Of a stretch of DNA of 64,000 bases, positions 7,739-16,768 are shown in pieces. Made by a program: the position numbers and the translations under genes. The notes under the pieces are model-generated. The model saw only the letters and a list, made by a program, of their open reading frames with translations. It did not search any database and was not told where the DNA came from. The stretch is from Neokomagataea anthophila (GTDB lineage Bacteria > Pseudomonadota > Alphaproteobacteria > Acetobacterales > Acetobacteraceae): the NCBI RefSeq assembly GCF_018122595.1, contig NZ_JAGRQH010000001.1, forward strand, positions 310,001 to 374,000. Direction: 5' to 3'. Positions within the stretch are counted from its first letter, which is position 1, and every line of letters begins with the position of its first letter.

Positions 7739-10018
7739 TTATTCTCCCTCACCCAGTGGCTTCACATCACGCGACGTCGAAGCTTTGTTCAAATGGCGGT
7801 TCTGTTGCAGCCACAAGGTACGGTAGATCTCGCAGCGTTCCAACAGAACATCATGCGGTGCAATATCCACAAGCTCACCTTGGTCCATAACCGCAATCTG
7901 ATGGCAATCCACCAAAGAAGACAGTCGGTGAGACACAATCACCATCGTACGGCCTTGACCAATACGCTTCAGATTTGCGTTCACCAATGCTTCTGATTCT
8001 GGATCAAGAGCTGAAGTCGCTTCATCCAGAATCATCAACTTCGGATCACTAATAACGGCACGGGCAATCGCCAATCGCTGACGCTGACCGCCCGAAATAT
8101 TCGTCGACCCTTCTTCAATCCACGTATCATATCCGGCAGGCATACGTTCAATGAACTCTTCAGCGCCAGCCAAACGGGCCGCACGAATTGCATCTTCCAA
8201 CGTCAATCCCGGACGACCCGCCGTAATATTCTCCATGATTGAGCCGCGGAACAAGAAGTTATCTTGCAGAACAACACCAAAAGAACGACGCAAATGTGTC
8301 AGGTTAATTTCCCGAATATCCACACCATCCAAGCGCAAATACCCAAGATAATTACGGCTCACACCTTGCAAAAGACGCGTAATCGTTGACTTACCTGAAC
8401 CAGAACGCCCCACCAGACCCAGCATGGTGCCCGCAGGAATATCAAACGTGACATCCTTCAAAGCCTTGGTCGTCGAACCGGGGTAAGAGAAGTTGATATT
8501 CGAGAATGACAGAGCACCCTTAATCACTGGGCGCATACCCGTGGTCAGAGCTTTCGTCTCAGTCGGCTGATTCAAAACAGCGCCTGCCTCACCCAACGAG
8601 ACCATCACTTCGTTGAATGATTCCAACAGTCGCGCAAGACCCACAAGCGGTGTCGCAACACGCCCGCCCAACAGCATGAATCCTGCCAGTGCACCGCCTG
8701 ACAAATCGCTATGATTAGTCAGTACCAAATAGGCACCTACCAAAATCACACCACGGTTAATGAATGTATCAAACGGCATAATCAGCGTTTGAGGCCATGC
8801 AGCAGTACGACCGGCTGCAAGCTTCCAACGCACCACTTCTGCTGTAACACGGTCCCATTCTTCGCGGCGCGTTGGCTCCAAAGCCAGCGTTTTAACAGTG
8901 CGAATACCCGCGATGCTCTCATAGAGAACTGAACTACGTTTCATTTCCGCCCGAATTTGACGCGACATCACACGCGTAACAACCGGCAAGAACAGAATAA
9001 CAATCAGACCAATACAGCCAGCGCCCGCCAAGGTCATCCACGCCAAAGTAGAGCTCAGCATGAACAAAATGGGCAAGATAACAACGAGCGTAAACAGATC
9101 CAAAAATGTGGTCATGAGCTGCCCGGTTAGGAAGTCACGAACCTTAAAAATGGCCATAAACCGGCCAAGAACTTCACCCGTTTGCTCACGCTCATAAAAT
9201 TCCAGCGGCAAAGCCAACAGACGATTAAAGGCGTGCAATGAAATACGCGCATCAAGACGAGACGAGAGAACTAATGAAAGTTCACGTCGACCATACGTGA
9301 CTAAAATTTCGTAGAAACTTAAAATAATTACGAAGCCGACCATCGAAACCAAGGTCGCCATCGAGTGGTAATTCACCACACGATCAATGACCTGCATGAC
9401 AATCAGGGCAGGGAAAATTTGCAAAATCGACAAAACAATTGATGCCAAAGAAATATCACGCAAAATTTTCTTTTCGCGCAGCACCATCTTCGCAAACCAC
9501 AACATATCAAAGCGGGCATCAGCCTCACTCTCATCTTTGCGGCGTTTTACAAGCAGTACATCCCCCGTCCATACTTGGCTCAGGCGTACTTCATCAACGG
9601 CAACAGGGACATCACCATCACCACCCATCGGGTCTCGCAGCCAAACCACACCCCGCTCAGGATCACTCGCGACCATCAGGCCTGCGGATCCATCACGGAA
9701 CATCAGAACAACCGGAGGCGTATTCCCCATACGCACCAGATAACGCCAACGCAGGCGCATCCCTTTAGCGACGGCACCTTGATCGTTCAGCCAGCGCGCC
9801 AATGCTGCCGGGGAGGGTGATTCTTCACCGGGTTCAGCGGCAAAATCTCGAATATCCAACTCGACCCCGTGAAAACGGGCTGCCGCCATTGCGGCATAAA
9901 GTCGGATTACTGCCGGAGTAACTTTTACCCCCGGTCCTGACACAGGATGCGTCTGCTCCACGAAAAATCCTCTATGCTGCGGTCCCGCACAGGCGGCATC
10001 GTAGTCTGCCATACCCAC
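7739..10018 (-). CDS. Type I secretion ABC exporter with C39-like domain (HlyB/LapB type)
   Basis: ATP-driven inner-membrane exporter of a large unfolded protein. Residues about 1-155 form a C39-peptidase-like fold, but the catalytic Cys expected near the start is absent, so it should bind the substrate rather than cleave a leader. Residues about 165-450 hold six membrane helices. The nucleotide-binding domain has Walker A GRSGSGKST (537-545), signature NISGGQ (640-645), Walker B LMILDEA (661-667) and the H-loop SHR (696-698). It is the first gene of a minus-strand operon with the HlyD-type adaptor. The start is GTG 10018 or ATG 10012 in the same frame; neither has a strong Shine-Dalgarno sequence. 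The substrate, probably an RTX-type or adhesin protein, is not in the window. Confidence 0.9.
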   Translation of the reverse strand: MGMADYDAACAGPQHRGFFVEQTHPVSGPGVKVTPAVIRLYAAMAAARFHGVELDIRDFAAEPGEESPSPAALARWLNDQGAVAKGMRLRWRYLVRMGNTPPVVLMFRDGSAGLMVASDPERGVVWLRDPMGGDGDVPVAVDEVRLSQVWTGDVLLVKRRKDESEADARFDMLWFAKMVLREKKILRDISLASIVLSILQIFPALIVMQVIDRVVNYHSMATLVSMVGFVIILSFYEILVTYGRRELSLVLSSRLDARISLHAFNRLLALPLEFYEREQTGEVLGRFMAIFKVRDFLTGQLMTTFLDLFTLVVILPILFMLSSTLAWMTLAGAGCIGLIVILFLPVVTRVMSRQIRAEMKRSSVLYESIAGIRTVKTLALEPTRREEWDRVTAEVVRWKLAAGRTAAWPQTLIMPFDTFINRGVILVGAYLVLTNHSDLSGGALAGFMLLGGRVATPLVGLARLLESFNEVMVSLGEAGAVLNQPTETKALTTGMRPVIKGALSFSNINFSYPGSTTKALKDVTFDIPAGTMLGLVGRSGSGKSTITRLLQGVSRNYLGYLRLDGVDIREINLTHLRRSFGVVLQDNFLFRGSIMENITAGRPGLTLEDAIRAARLAGAEEFIERMPAGYDTWIEEGSTNISGGQRQRLAIARAVISDPKLMILDEATSALDPESEALVNANLKRIGQGRTMVIVSHRLSSLVDCHQIAVMDQGELVDIAPHDVLLERCEIYRTLWLQQNRHLNKASTSRDVKPLGEGE

Positions 10019-10226
10019 TCATACTTAATGAATAGTCAAGACAAACTGTTTCGTCACCTCCCTCTCATCAATATGTCTATATTTCTTCACATAAGAAAAA
10101 GTTTTACAACTCAATCAATATATTTAACTCTTTGCCTATAATAATGATTTTCCCCACTAATCTGCGCTTTATCATTCAAAAAACACACTATCATTACGAC
10201 ATGACACGTTACGAACTGGGCACCTG

Positions 10227-11684
10227 ATGCAATTCTCCCACGATTACGCTCTCCTGCCAGAGCATTTCTCCGCAAAAATTGCCCCCAAATATTCTCCTCC
10301 ACCTTCGCAACTCATCACCCTCAACACCCCTTGGGCCGAAGCATTAGGCCTCTCTCCCACATGGCTCCACACACCAGAGGGTAAAGACCTCCTCACACAC
10401 GGCATCACACCAGACGGACACCTCCCCATTGCCATGGCCTATGCGGGTCATCAATTTGGACATTTTGTCCCATCTCTCGGTGATGGGCGCGCCGTTCTTG
10501 TTGGTGAACTCACAACCAAAAACGGTCAGAAACATGACCTTCACCTCAAAGGCTGGGGCCGTACCCCCTTCTCACGCAATGGCGACGGAAAAGCCGCTCT
10601 CGGCCCCGTCTTACGAGAAATGCTCATCAGTGAAGCTATGGCAGCTTTCGACATCCCCACAACACGCAGCCTTGCCGCCACACTCACCGGCGAAACTGTA
10701 CAACGAGACACCGCTCTACCCGGTGCCGTACTCGCCCGTACGGCGCGCAGTCATGTTCGAATCGGCACTTTTCAATATTTTGCAGCCCGCCAAGACCATG
10801 AAGCACTTGCGGTCCTGCTGGATCACGTCATCACACGCCTCTATCCAGACCTCACCAATACCCCCAATAAAGCCTTGGCATTGCTCCAAACCGTTATCCA
10901 CAAACACGCTCAACTCGTCGCCCAATGGCTGCATATTGGATTCGTGCATGGCGTCATGAACACCGATAATATGTCTATCGCCGGAGAAACCATTGATTAC
11001 GGCCCTTGCGCCTTCCTCGATGCTTATGACCCCGAAGCCTGCTTTAGCTTCATAGACCGTGGCAAGCGCTACGCTTATGGCAACCAGCCTGATATGGCCC
11101 TTTGGAATCTTGGGCGCTTTGCTGAATGCCTCCTGCCGCTCATTCATTCAGATGATAATATGGCGGTTGAGCAGGCCACTGCCTGCCTCAAAGACTTCGA
11201 TCGTGTTTTCTCAGAACATTATCTAACCGGGTGGCGCAAAAAACTGGGCCTATTCACCGAAGCACCAGCCGATACAAGGCTCATCGCCCAATTACTCGAC
11301 ATCATGCACCGCCAACAACTCGACTTCACACAAAGCTTCCGTGCACTCAACACCACGATACGCACACAAAACCCTGAGCCTTTCTTAGCCCTTTGCTCAG
11401 ACCGCGACGCAGGCCAACACTGGTACACACAATGGCAAAAACGCATCGCGCAGGAGGCCATCTCTCAAGACGATCGCTTCAACGCTATGCAGCGGGTGAA
11501 TCCTCGTATTATCCCGCGAAACCACTTAGTCGAACACGCCATCAACGCCGCTTACGACGGGGACTTCAAACCGTTCGAACACCTACAAAAAGCATTACGC
11601 ACGCCATATCATGACGCGGATGATAGCTTTTATGCTCCCCCACGCCCTGAAGAACGCGTCCTTCATACATTTTGTGGGACTTAA
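10227..11684 (+). CDS. selO: Protein adenylyltransferase SelO (YdiU/UPF0061)
   Basis: SelO is a pseudokinase-fold enzyme that transfers AMP from ATP to Ser, Thr or Tyr of target proteins and is linked to redox stress. The 485-residue length fits the family. The family pattern is clear: AYAGHQFGHFVPSLGDGRA, the glycine loop and lysine of DLHLKGWGRTPFSR, the catalytic GFVHGVMNTDNMSI, and DYGPCAFLDAYDP in place of the kinase DFG. The protein ends FCGT, matching the conserved cysteine-containing C-terminal tail of SelO proteins. It is transcribed away from the type I exporter across a 208-base AT-rich gap with a TATAAT at 10137-10142. It ends 7 bases from the convergent small gene at 11692. Confidence 0.95.
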   Translation: MQFSHDYALLPEHFSAKIAPKYSPPPSQLITLNTPWAEALGLSPTWLHTPEGKDLLTHGITPDGHLPIAMAYAGHQFGHFVPSLGDGRAVLVGELTTKNGQKHDLHLKGWGRTPFSRNGDGKAALGPVLREMLISEAMAAFDIPTTRSLAATLTGETVQRDTALPGAVLARTARSHVRIGTFQYFAARQDHEALAVLLDHVITRLYPDLTNTPNKALALLQTVIHKHAQLVAQWLHIGFVHGVMNTDNMSIAGETIDYGPCAFLDAYDPEACFSFIDRGKRYAYGNQPDMALWNLGRFAECLLPLIHSDDNMAVEQATACLKDFDRVFSEHYLTGWRKKLGLFTEAPADTRLIAQLLDIMHRQQLDFTQSFRALNTTIRTQNPEPFLALCSDRDAGQHWYTQWQKRIAQEAISQDDRFNAMQRVNPRIIPRNHLVEHAINAAYDGDFKPFEHLQKALRTPYHDADDSFYAPPRPEERVLHTFCGT

Positions 11685-11691
11685 TAACCTC

Positions 11692-11907
11692 TCAAGCGGC
11701 GCTTGACACCGGAGACAGAACCGGACGACGATTCTTAAACAAACGCCGCGCCCGCTCCACGAGAAGCGATAAATCAGGCATGGATATACCATGCAACTCC
11801 CGCACTGTGTCGTGGGTCGCATAAAACCGGAAAACAGCTCCGGCGTCGGCCATAATCGCAGTGCCTAAAAACACACCATCGACATGAATGACCTTAGAAC
11901 TCAACAT
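11692..11907 (-). CDS. Small conserved protein of unknown function
   Basis: A 71-residue product if started at ATG 11907, which has AAGG 9 bases upstream. An ATG at 11967 with AGGGA upstream would add 20 residues. The core HVDGVFLGTAIMADAGAVFRFY followed by a DLSLLVERARRLFKNRR helix looks like a compact alpha/beta unit. From memory it resembles short conserved hypothetical proteins of Rhodospirillales, but I cannot name a family. There is no signal peptide or membrane segment. It is convergent with selO and divergent from bioA, with about 205 bases between it and bioA that should hold both promoters. Confidence 0.55.
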   Translation of the reverse strand: MLSSKVIHVDGVFLGTAIMADAGAVFRFYATHDTVRELHGISMPDLSLLVERARRLFKNRRPVLSPVSSAA

Positions 11908-12112
11908 GGATCTCGACCTTAGATAAAACTGCCCAACAGTACGGGCTCCCTTCTGAACACGCGTCATGCCATAATGTTCCCTACAGTCGAGTGACCGTTT
12001 TATGATATCGCAAGGCCATTTCATGGCATCTGCCCGATATCCGGTATGCTGACCTAAGCACTCGCACGATAAAGAATGACCCTCGCCATAGGCGGTAAGA
12101 GACAGACCCCTC

Positions 12113-13378
12113 ATGACCACACCACATCACCGCGCTGCTGACCTCCCCAATCTCTGGCTGCCCTATAGCCAAATGCAGACAACCGCATGGCCTGTCACCG
12201 CCGCTAAAACCGCAGGCAGCACCATCACATTGGATGATGGGCGCGTCTTGATTGACGGCATCGCCTCATGGTGGACCGCATGCCATGGCTATAATCACCC
12301 CCATCTGCGATCGGCACTGGTCGCACAAGCGGAAGCCATGCCGCACGTGATGTTCGGCGGGATGATCCATGAACCCGCCAAACGCCTTGCCGCCCGTTTG
12401 GCCGCCCTCCTCCCCGGAGACTTAGAGCGCGTCTTCTTCACCGATTCTGGTTCAGTCGCGATGGAAGTAGCCGTGAAAATGGCGATCCAATTCCAACTCA
12501 ACAACAACCACACAGGCCGCACCAAGATTCTTTCTTTTCGCGGGGGCTATCACGGGGACACGCTCGGCATGATGGCTATCTGTGACCCCGAAGAAGGCAT
12601 GCACAGCCTCTTCGCCGGTGTCCTGCCAGAACACATCATCGCCGATCTCCCCACCGATGCCGAAAGCACCCACAAGCTCGAACAGTTGCTGTCTGAGCGT
12701 GGTGACGAAATCGCGGCCATTGTGACAGAGCCCCTCGTGCAGGGCGCAGGCGGCATGCTCTTCCACGAACCCGCCGTTCTACAAACGCTTCGCACGCTCT
12801 GTGACCGCTTTGGCCTCTTACTGATCCTTGATGAAGTCTTTACGGGCTTTGGGCGCACCGGCACCATGTTTGCCTGTGAGCAGGCCCAAATCACTCCCGA
12901 TATCGTCGCACTCTCCAAAGCCCTTACCGGCGGCACCATGGCATTAGCCGCAACCGTTGCCCGGCGCTCGGTCTTTGAGGCTTTTCTCTCGGACGACCCC
13001 AGCAAAGCCCTCATGCACGGCCCCACCTTCATGGCGAACCCGCTGGCCTGTGCCGTCGCCAATGCATCTTTAGACCTTTTTGAGCAGGAACCACGCCTCC
13101 AACAGGTCGCCCAGATTGAAGCACAACTCCGCAAAGAACTCGAACCATGCCGAGACTTGCCGAATGTCCGTGATGTCCGCGTTATGGGCGCCATTGGCGT
13201 GGTCGAACTCACGGCCATCCCTGACCCGGAAGAGCTCAAATGTGCCTTGCTGGAACATAACGTCTGGGTTCGCCCCTTCCGTACGATTGTCTATCTCACG
13301 CCAGCCTTCACCATCCCCCCTGAGGAACTCAGCCATCTAACACGCAGCATCCACAGCGTTTTACAGAGCCACGCATGA
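12113..13378 (+). CDS. bioA: Adenosylmethionine-8-amino-7-oxononanoate aminotransferase
   Basis: BioA is a PLP enzyme that moves the amino group of S-adenosylmethionine to 8-amino-7-oxononanoate, giving 7,8-diaminononanoate in biotin synthesis. The 421-residue class III aminotransferase has N-terminal LWLPYSQMQT, the substrate-loop ASWWTACHGYNHP, the phosphate-binding DSGSVAMEVA (111-120), ILDEVFTGFGRTG with the PLP-contacting Asp (240), and the Schiff-base lysine in VALSKALTGG (K269). It is the first gene of bioA-bioF-esterase-bioC-bioD and overlaps bioF by 4 bases. There is no clear Shine-Dalgarno sequence in front of ATG 12113. bioB is not in the window. Confidence 0.95.
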   Translation: MTTPHHRAADLPNLWLPYSQMQTTAWPVTAAKTAGSTITLDDGRVLIDGIASWWTACHGYNHPHLRSALVAQAEAMPHVMFGGMIHEPAKRLAARLAALLPGDLERVFFTDSGSVAMEVAVKMAIQFQLNNNHTGRTKILSFRGGYHGDTLGMMAICDPEEGMHSLFAGVLPEHIIADLPTDAESTHKLEQLLSERGDEIAAIVTEPLVQGAGGMLFHEPAVLQTLRTLCDRFGLLLILDEVFTGFGRTGTMFACEQAQITPDIVALSKALTGGTMALAATVARRSVFEAFLSDDPSKALMHGPTFMANPLACAVANASLDLFEQEPRLQQVAQIEAQLRKELEPCRDLPNVRDVRVMGAIGVVELTAIPDPEELKCALLEHNVWVRPFRTIVYLTPAFTIPPEELSHLTRSIHSVLQSHA

Positions 13379-14547
13379 CCCGGTTTGACACATATTTCGA
13401 AGCAGCTTTGTCAGAACGGGCTGCTCAAGGCACCCGCCGTACCCTGCGCCCCATCACGCGCCATAACGGCACAATACAACGTGACGGACGGCACCTCGCG
13501 GATGTTGCATCAAATGATTATCTCGGCTTGGCAGACCACCCACTACTGCGCGAACGTGCCGCCGAATGGGCCCAACGCTTTGGCACCGGCGCCCGTGCCT
13601 CACGCCTCGTCACCGGCACGCTCGACCTGCATGACGCCGTAGAACACAAAATCGCTGCCTTCAAAAAAACGGATGCGGCATTGCTCTTCGCGAGCGGTTG
13701 GCAAGCCAATGCCGCCGTCATCCCGGCACTTTGCGCTCTCTCTCTCTCCCAAACTGGCCACAAAATGCTGGCATTCACAGACCGTCTAAACCATGCCAGC
13801 TTGCATCATGGCTTCGCCGCCGCCGATATTCGCCAGCAACGCTTTGCCCATAATGACCTCGCCCATCTCGAACAGCTTCTCATACGCCATGCGGACACAC
13901 CCGGCCTGCGTATGATCGTAACCGAAAGCGTGTTCTCCATGGATGGAGACCGCGCTAACATCCCTGCCCTCCGCGCCTTGGCGGACCGCTATAATGCGCT
14001 TCTTTATATCGATGAGGCCCATGCAACCGGCGTACTCGGCACAGATGGGCGCGGCCTTGCAGACGGACAAGCTGACATCATTATGGGGACATGCTCAAAA
14101 GCCATGGGCGGCATGGGGGCTTTCATAGCAGGCTCACACGCTTTGCGCGATTATCTGATCAATCATGCCTCTGGCCTCATCTACAGCACGGCACTTCCAC
14201 CCGCCGTTCTTGGCGCCATTGATGCCGCGCTAGACCTGCTTCCATCCTTAAACGAACGCCGAGAAACACTACAAAGCAACGCAGCCCACCTACGCACACG
14301 CCTCCACGCAGCGGGCTTATCCACCCTCGACTCAAGCACCCAAATCATACCGGTGGTTTTCAGCAGCCCAGAACGCACACTCGCCATTGCACAGACGTTA
14401 GAAGACGCCGGCTTCCTTGTTGGAGCAATCCGCCCACCCACAGTCCCCAAAGGCACAGCCCGTCTACGCCTAGCCCTGCATAGCGCTTTGGACCACAACA
14501 GCCTGAACACATTAGCGGATATTATTCTGCAAGAGGCCATCTCATGA
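13375..14547 (+). CDS. bioF: 8-amino-7-oxononanoate synthase
   Basis: BioF condenses pimeloyl-ACP (or -CoA) with alanine, releasing CO2, to make 8-amino-7-oxononanoate. The 390-residue alpha-oxoamine synthase has SNDYLGLADHP near the N-terminus, GTGARASRLVTGT, TESVFSMDGD (183-192), the PLP-binding YIDEAHATG (211-219) and the Schiff-base lysine in GTCSKAMGG (K242). Its ATG overlaps the bioA stop (ATGA), and its own stop overlaps the next start in the same way, so the operon is translationally coupled. Confidence 0.96.
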   Translation: MTRFDTYFEAALSERAAQGTRRTLRPITRHNGTIQRDGRHLADVASNDYLGLADHPLLRERAAEWAQRFGTGARASRLVTGTLDLHDAVEHKIAAFKKTDAALLFASGWQANAAVIPALCALSLSQTGHKMLAFTDRLNHASLHHGFAAADIRQQRFAHNDLAHLEQLLIRHADTPGLRMIVTESVFSMDGDRANIPALRALADRYNALLYIDEAHATGVLGTDGRGLADGQADIIMGTCSKAMGGMGAFIAGSHALRDYLINHASGLIYSTALPPAVLGAIDAALDLLPSLNERRETLQSNAAHLRTRLHAAGLSTLDSSTQIIPVVFSSPERTLAIAQTLEDAGFLVGAIRPPTVPKGTARLRLALHSALDHNSLNTLADIILQEAIS

Positions 14548-15185
14548 CCCTGCCACTCTACCTCGTCCATGGCTGGAGCTATGACCATAGTTTCTGGCAG
14601 AAGATGCTAAAGCACCTTCCAGAATACACAGCCATATGCACCGATTCTGGCTATTATGGTGAAGACCTCACACCGAGCTTACCCACCACACCCTTCCTCG
14701 CAATCGGCCATTCCGCCGGTGTGCTGGACCTTCTAACGCACCCTCTCCCCCATTGCGTTGGGATCGTGTCCTTTAATGGCTTTGCGCGCTTTAGTGCCGC
14801 CCCCGATCATTCCCATGGCATCCCTGCCCGCATCATCACCCGTATGCGCCGCCACCTCACCAAAGACCCGACCAAGACACTCCTTAATTTCCGCGAACAA
14901 TGCGGTGATCACACTCCCATACCAAACACACCCAACGTCATCCGACTTGACCACGGCCTCGACCAACTCGAAACCCGTGATGCCCGCGCCAAAGCCACCC
15001 AATGGGGCGAACGCCTTTTTTGGCTCACAGGGGATCATGACCCCCTCACCCCAGCACGAGTTGGCTTCCAAACGGGCAGCGGCTCATCCCTGCCCGGCGG
15101 CCATTGTCTGCCACAAGAATATCCAGAAGAGTGCGCCGCACTCATACGCCAAGCCCTCCACATCACAGGCCAAGCATCATGCTAG
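14544..15185 (+). CDS. Alpha/beta hydrolase in the biotin operon, BioG/BioH-like pimeloyl-ACP methyl ester esterase
   Basis: This 213-residue alpha/beta hydrolase probably removes the methyl group from pimeloyl-ACP methyl ester, ending the disguised fatty-acid phase of biotin synthesis. LVHGWSYDHSFW holds the oxyanion region. GHSAG carries the nucleophile (S57), LTGDHDPLTP the acid (D164 or D166) and GGHCLP the histidine (H187). The segment YYGEDLTPSLP and the NGFARF...HGIP region recall BioG more than BioH, but GHSAG fits neither perfectly. It sits between bioF and bioC with a 4-base overlap to bioF and a 7-base overlap to bioC, which strongly ties it to BioC product release. The exact subfamily is open, so no symbol is given. 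Confidence 0.8.
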   Translation: MTLPLYLVHGWSYDHSFWQKMLKHLPEYTAICTDSGYYGEDLTPSLPTTPFLAIGHSAGVLDLLTHPLPHCVGIVSFNGFARFSAAPDHSHGIPARIITRMRRHLTKDPTKTLLNFREQCGDHTPIPNTPNVIRLDHGLDQLETRDARAKATQWGERLFWLTGDHDPLTPARVGFQTGSGSSLPGGHCLPQEYPEECAALIRQALHITGQASC

Positions 15186-15955
15186 ATGCCCGAAAACGAG
15201 CCCTCATGGCGCGCTTTGGTGCCGCAGATACATATGATCAAGCGGCCCATATCCAAAGACGCTGTGCACAACTCACCGCAAATACCATCGCAACCTCCTG
15301 CCAGCATGCACCCAAGAACATTTTAGAGTTCGGCTGCGGTACAGGCCTTCTTACACACCATCTACGACAACTTTTCCCCCACGCCTTCATCCACGCTACG
15401 GACCTTGCTCCCGGCATGCTCGCCCGTGCCGAAGCGCGATTAGGACATGACAACATCCGCTATCACATCATGGATGGTGAAAATCCTGATGTCTCCGGGC
15501 CTTTTGACCTCATTACCTCCAGCCTCTGCATGCAATGGTTCCAAAACCGCCCACAAGCACTTGAACGGCTTTGCGCACACCTTGCCCCCAACGGACGATT
15601 GATTGTAGCCACGCTCCTTTCCGGAAGCTTGCAAGAATGGGTCAACGCCTGCGCTACCGAGAACGCCCCCTGCGGCGTCCCGCATTACCCGACCGAAGAA
15701 CAGCTTACGCAAGATTGGCCAAGCTCTATTCCCGGAGAGAGACACTGGCAAAGCCATGACCTCATTGACCCTACCCCCTCCGCCAGCGCTTTCTTACGCG
15801 GCCTACGTCAAATCGGCGCTTCCCTCCCGCGCGATGATGCTCGCCCCGCCACAGGCGCAGCTTTACGTCGCGCGATGAAACGCTTTGACGCAGAGCATGA
15901 AGGCGTCACCTACCGCATCGGAATCGGTATTTTTCACAAAGGACACACAGCATGA
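15179..15955 (+). CDS. bioC: Malonyl-ACP O-methyltransferase
   Basis: BioC methylates malonyl-ACP with S-adenosylmethionine so that fatty-acid synthase can extend it to pimeloyl-ACP methyl ester. From ATG 15179 the product is 258 residues and opens with ARFGAADTYDQAAHIQR, the usual BioC N-terminus. The SAM-binding motif I is ILEFGCGTGLLT, followed by ATDLAPGML and DLITSSLCMQWF. The frame is open further upstream, but those codons lie inside the hydrolase gene and do not resemble BioC. It overlaps both neighbours in the biotin operon. Confidence 0.92.
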   Translation: MLDARKRALMARFGAADTYDQAAHIQRRCAQLTANTIATSCQHAPKNILEFGCGTGLLTHHLRQLFPHAFIHATDLAPGMLARAEARLGHDNIRYHIMDGENPDVSGPFDLITSSLCMQWFQNRPQALERLCAHLAPNGRLIVATLLSGSLQEWVNACATENAPCGVPHYPTEEQLTQDWPSSIPGERHWQSHDLIDPTPSASAFLRGLRQIGASLPRDDARPATGAALRRAMKRFDAEHEGVTYRIGIGIFHKGHTA

Positions 15956-16590
15956 CACGCGGCGTTTTTGTTACCGGCACAGATACAGGGATCGGCAAGA
16001 CCCTCACCTCAGCCATCCTCACCACCGCATGGCAAGCAACCTACTGGAAACCACTCCAAACCGGCCTCAATGAAGAAGAAGGCGATAGCCCCACCGTAAG
16101 CCGCCTTGCCAACCTCACACCAGAACGCCTCATTCCCCCAGCATACGCACTGCAGGAACCACTGGCCCCATCGGCCGCCGCCGCCTTAGAGGGCATCCAC
16201 ATTGATCCTGACCGTTTAACCCTACCGAATGTTGCTGCACCGCTCGTCGTAGAAGGCGCGGGTGGCGTAATGGTGCCGGTATACGATGACGTGTTGATGA
16301 TTGATCTGATGGCGCGCTTTGCGCTGCCAGTCGTTCTCGTCGCCCGCAGTGGCCTTGGCACCATTAATCACAGTTTGTTGACTATTGAGGCCCTAAAACA
16401 GCGTGGGATTGAAATTTTAGGCGTTGTATTTAGCGGGAAGGAAAACCCTGATAATATGCGAATGATTGAACGTTTCAGCGGTGTCAGAACGCTTTTTACG
16501 GTCCCTCACATTGCGCATATTTCTCCCCAAAGCGTCACTGAGCATGCCAAAAACGTTCCAACATTTCACAGCCTCGTCCACAAAGCCTGA
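15952..16590 (+). CDS. bioD: ATP-dependent dethiobiotin synthetase
   Basis: BioD closes the ureido ring of dethiobiotin from 7,8-diaminononanoate, CO2 and ATP. The 212-residue P-loop protein has GVFVTGTDTGIGKTLTSA at the N-terminus, the substrate-binding YWKPLQTG, and VVEGAGGVMVPVYDD. Its start overlaps the bioC stop by 4 bases and it is the last gene of the operon. About 178 bases without a gene follow before opgD; they contain no obvious strong terminator. Confidence 0.96.
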   Translation: MTRGVFVTGTDTGIGKTLTSAILTTAWQATYWKPLQTGLNEEEGDSPTVSRLANLTPERLIPPAYALQEPLAPSAAAALEGIHIDPDRLTLPNVAAPLVVEGAGGVMVPVYDDVLMIDLMARFALPVVLVARSGLGTINHSLLTIEALKQRGIEILGVVFSGKENPDNMRMIERFSGVRTLFTVPHIAHISPQSVTEHAKNVPTFHSLVHKA

Positions 16591-16768
16591 CCAACATTAA
16601 ATGTAATTTGCAAAACGCCGCCATCGAAATGCCATTTCTGCACCGTGTAACGTGCATCTCAACAGGACGATCTTACGTTAACCCCTCAGGCCCCCATGCT
16701 TTTCTTCCTTTTCTCACCAGGAAAGAGCACTCTGGGTCCACTGCATTTTTAAGGTTCTAAACACAACT

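Noticed and set aside
7739-10018. Active C39 leader peptidase in the ABC exporter
   Set aside because: The catalytic Cys expected near the N-terminus is absent, so it is treated as a C39-like substrate-binding domain.
10137-10142. TATAAT as selO promoter
   Set aside because: The hexamer is perfect but no -35 element is present at a suitable distance, so it is not listed as a feature.
12550-13239. Long open frame antisense to bioA (229 codons)
   Set aside because: It lies wholly inside bioA, is Ser/Arg-rich without any domain, and has no operon context.
15104-15178. N-terminal extension of bioC
   Set aside because: These codons lie inside the hydrolase gene and the BioC N-terminus begins naturally at 15179.
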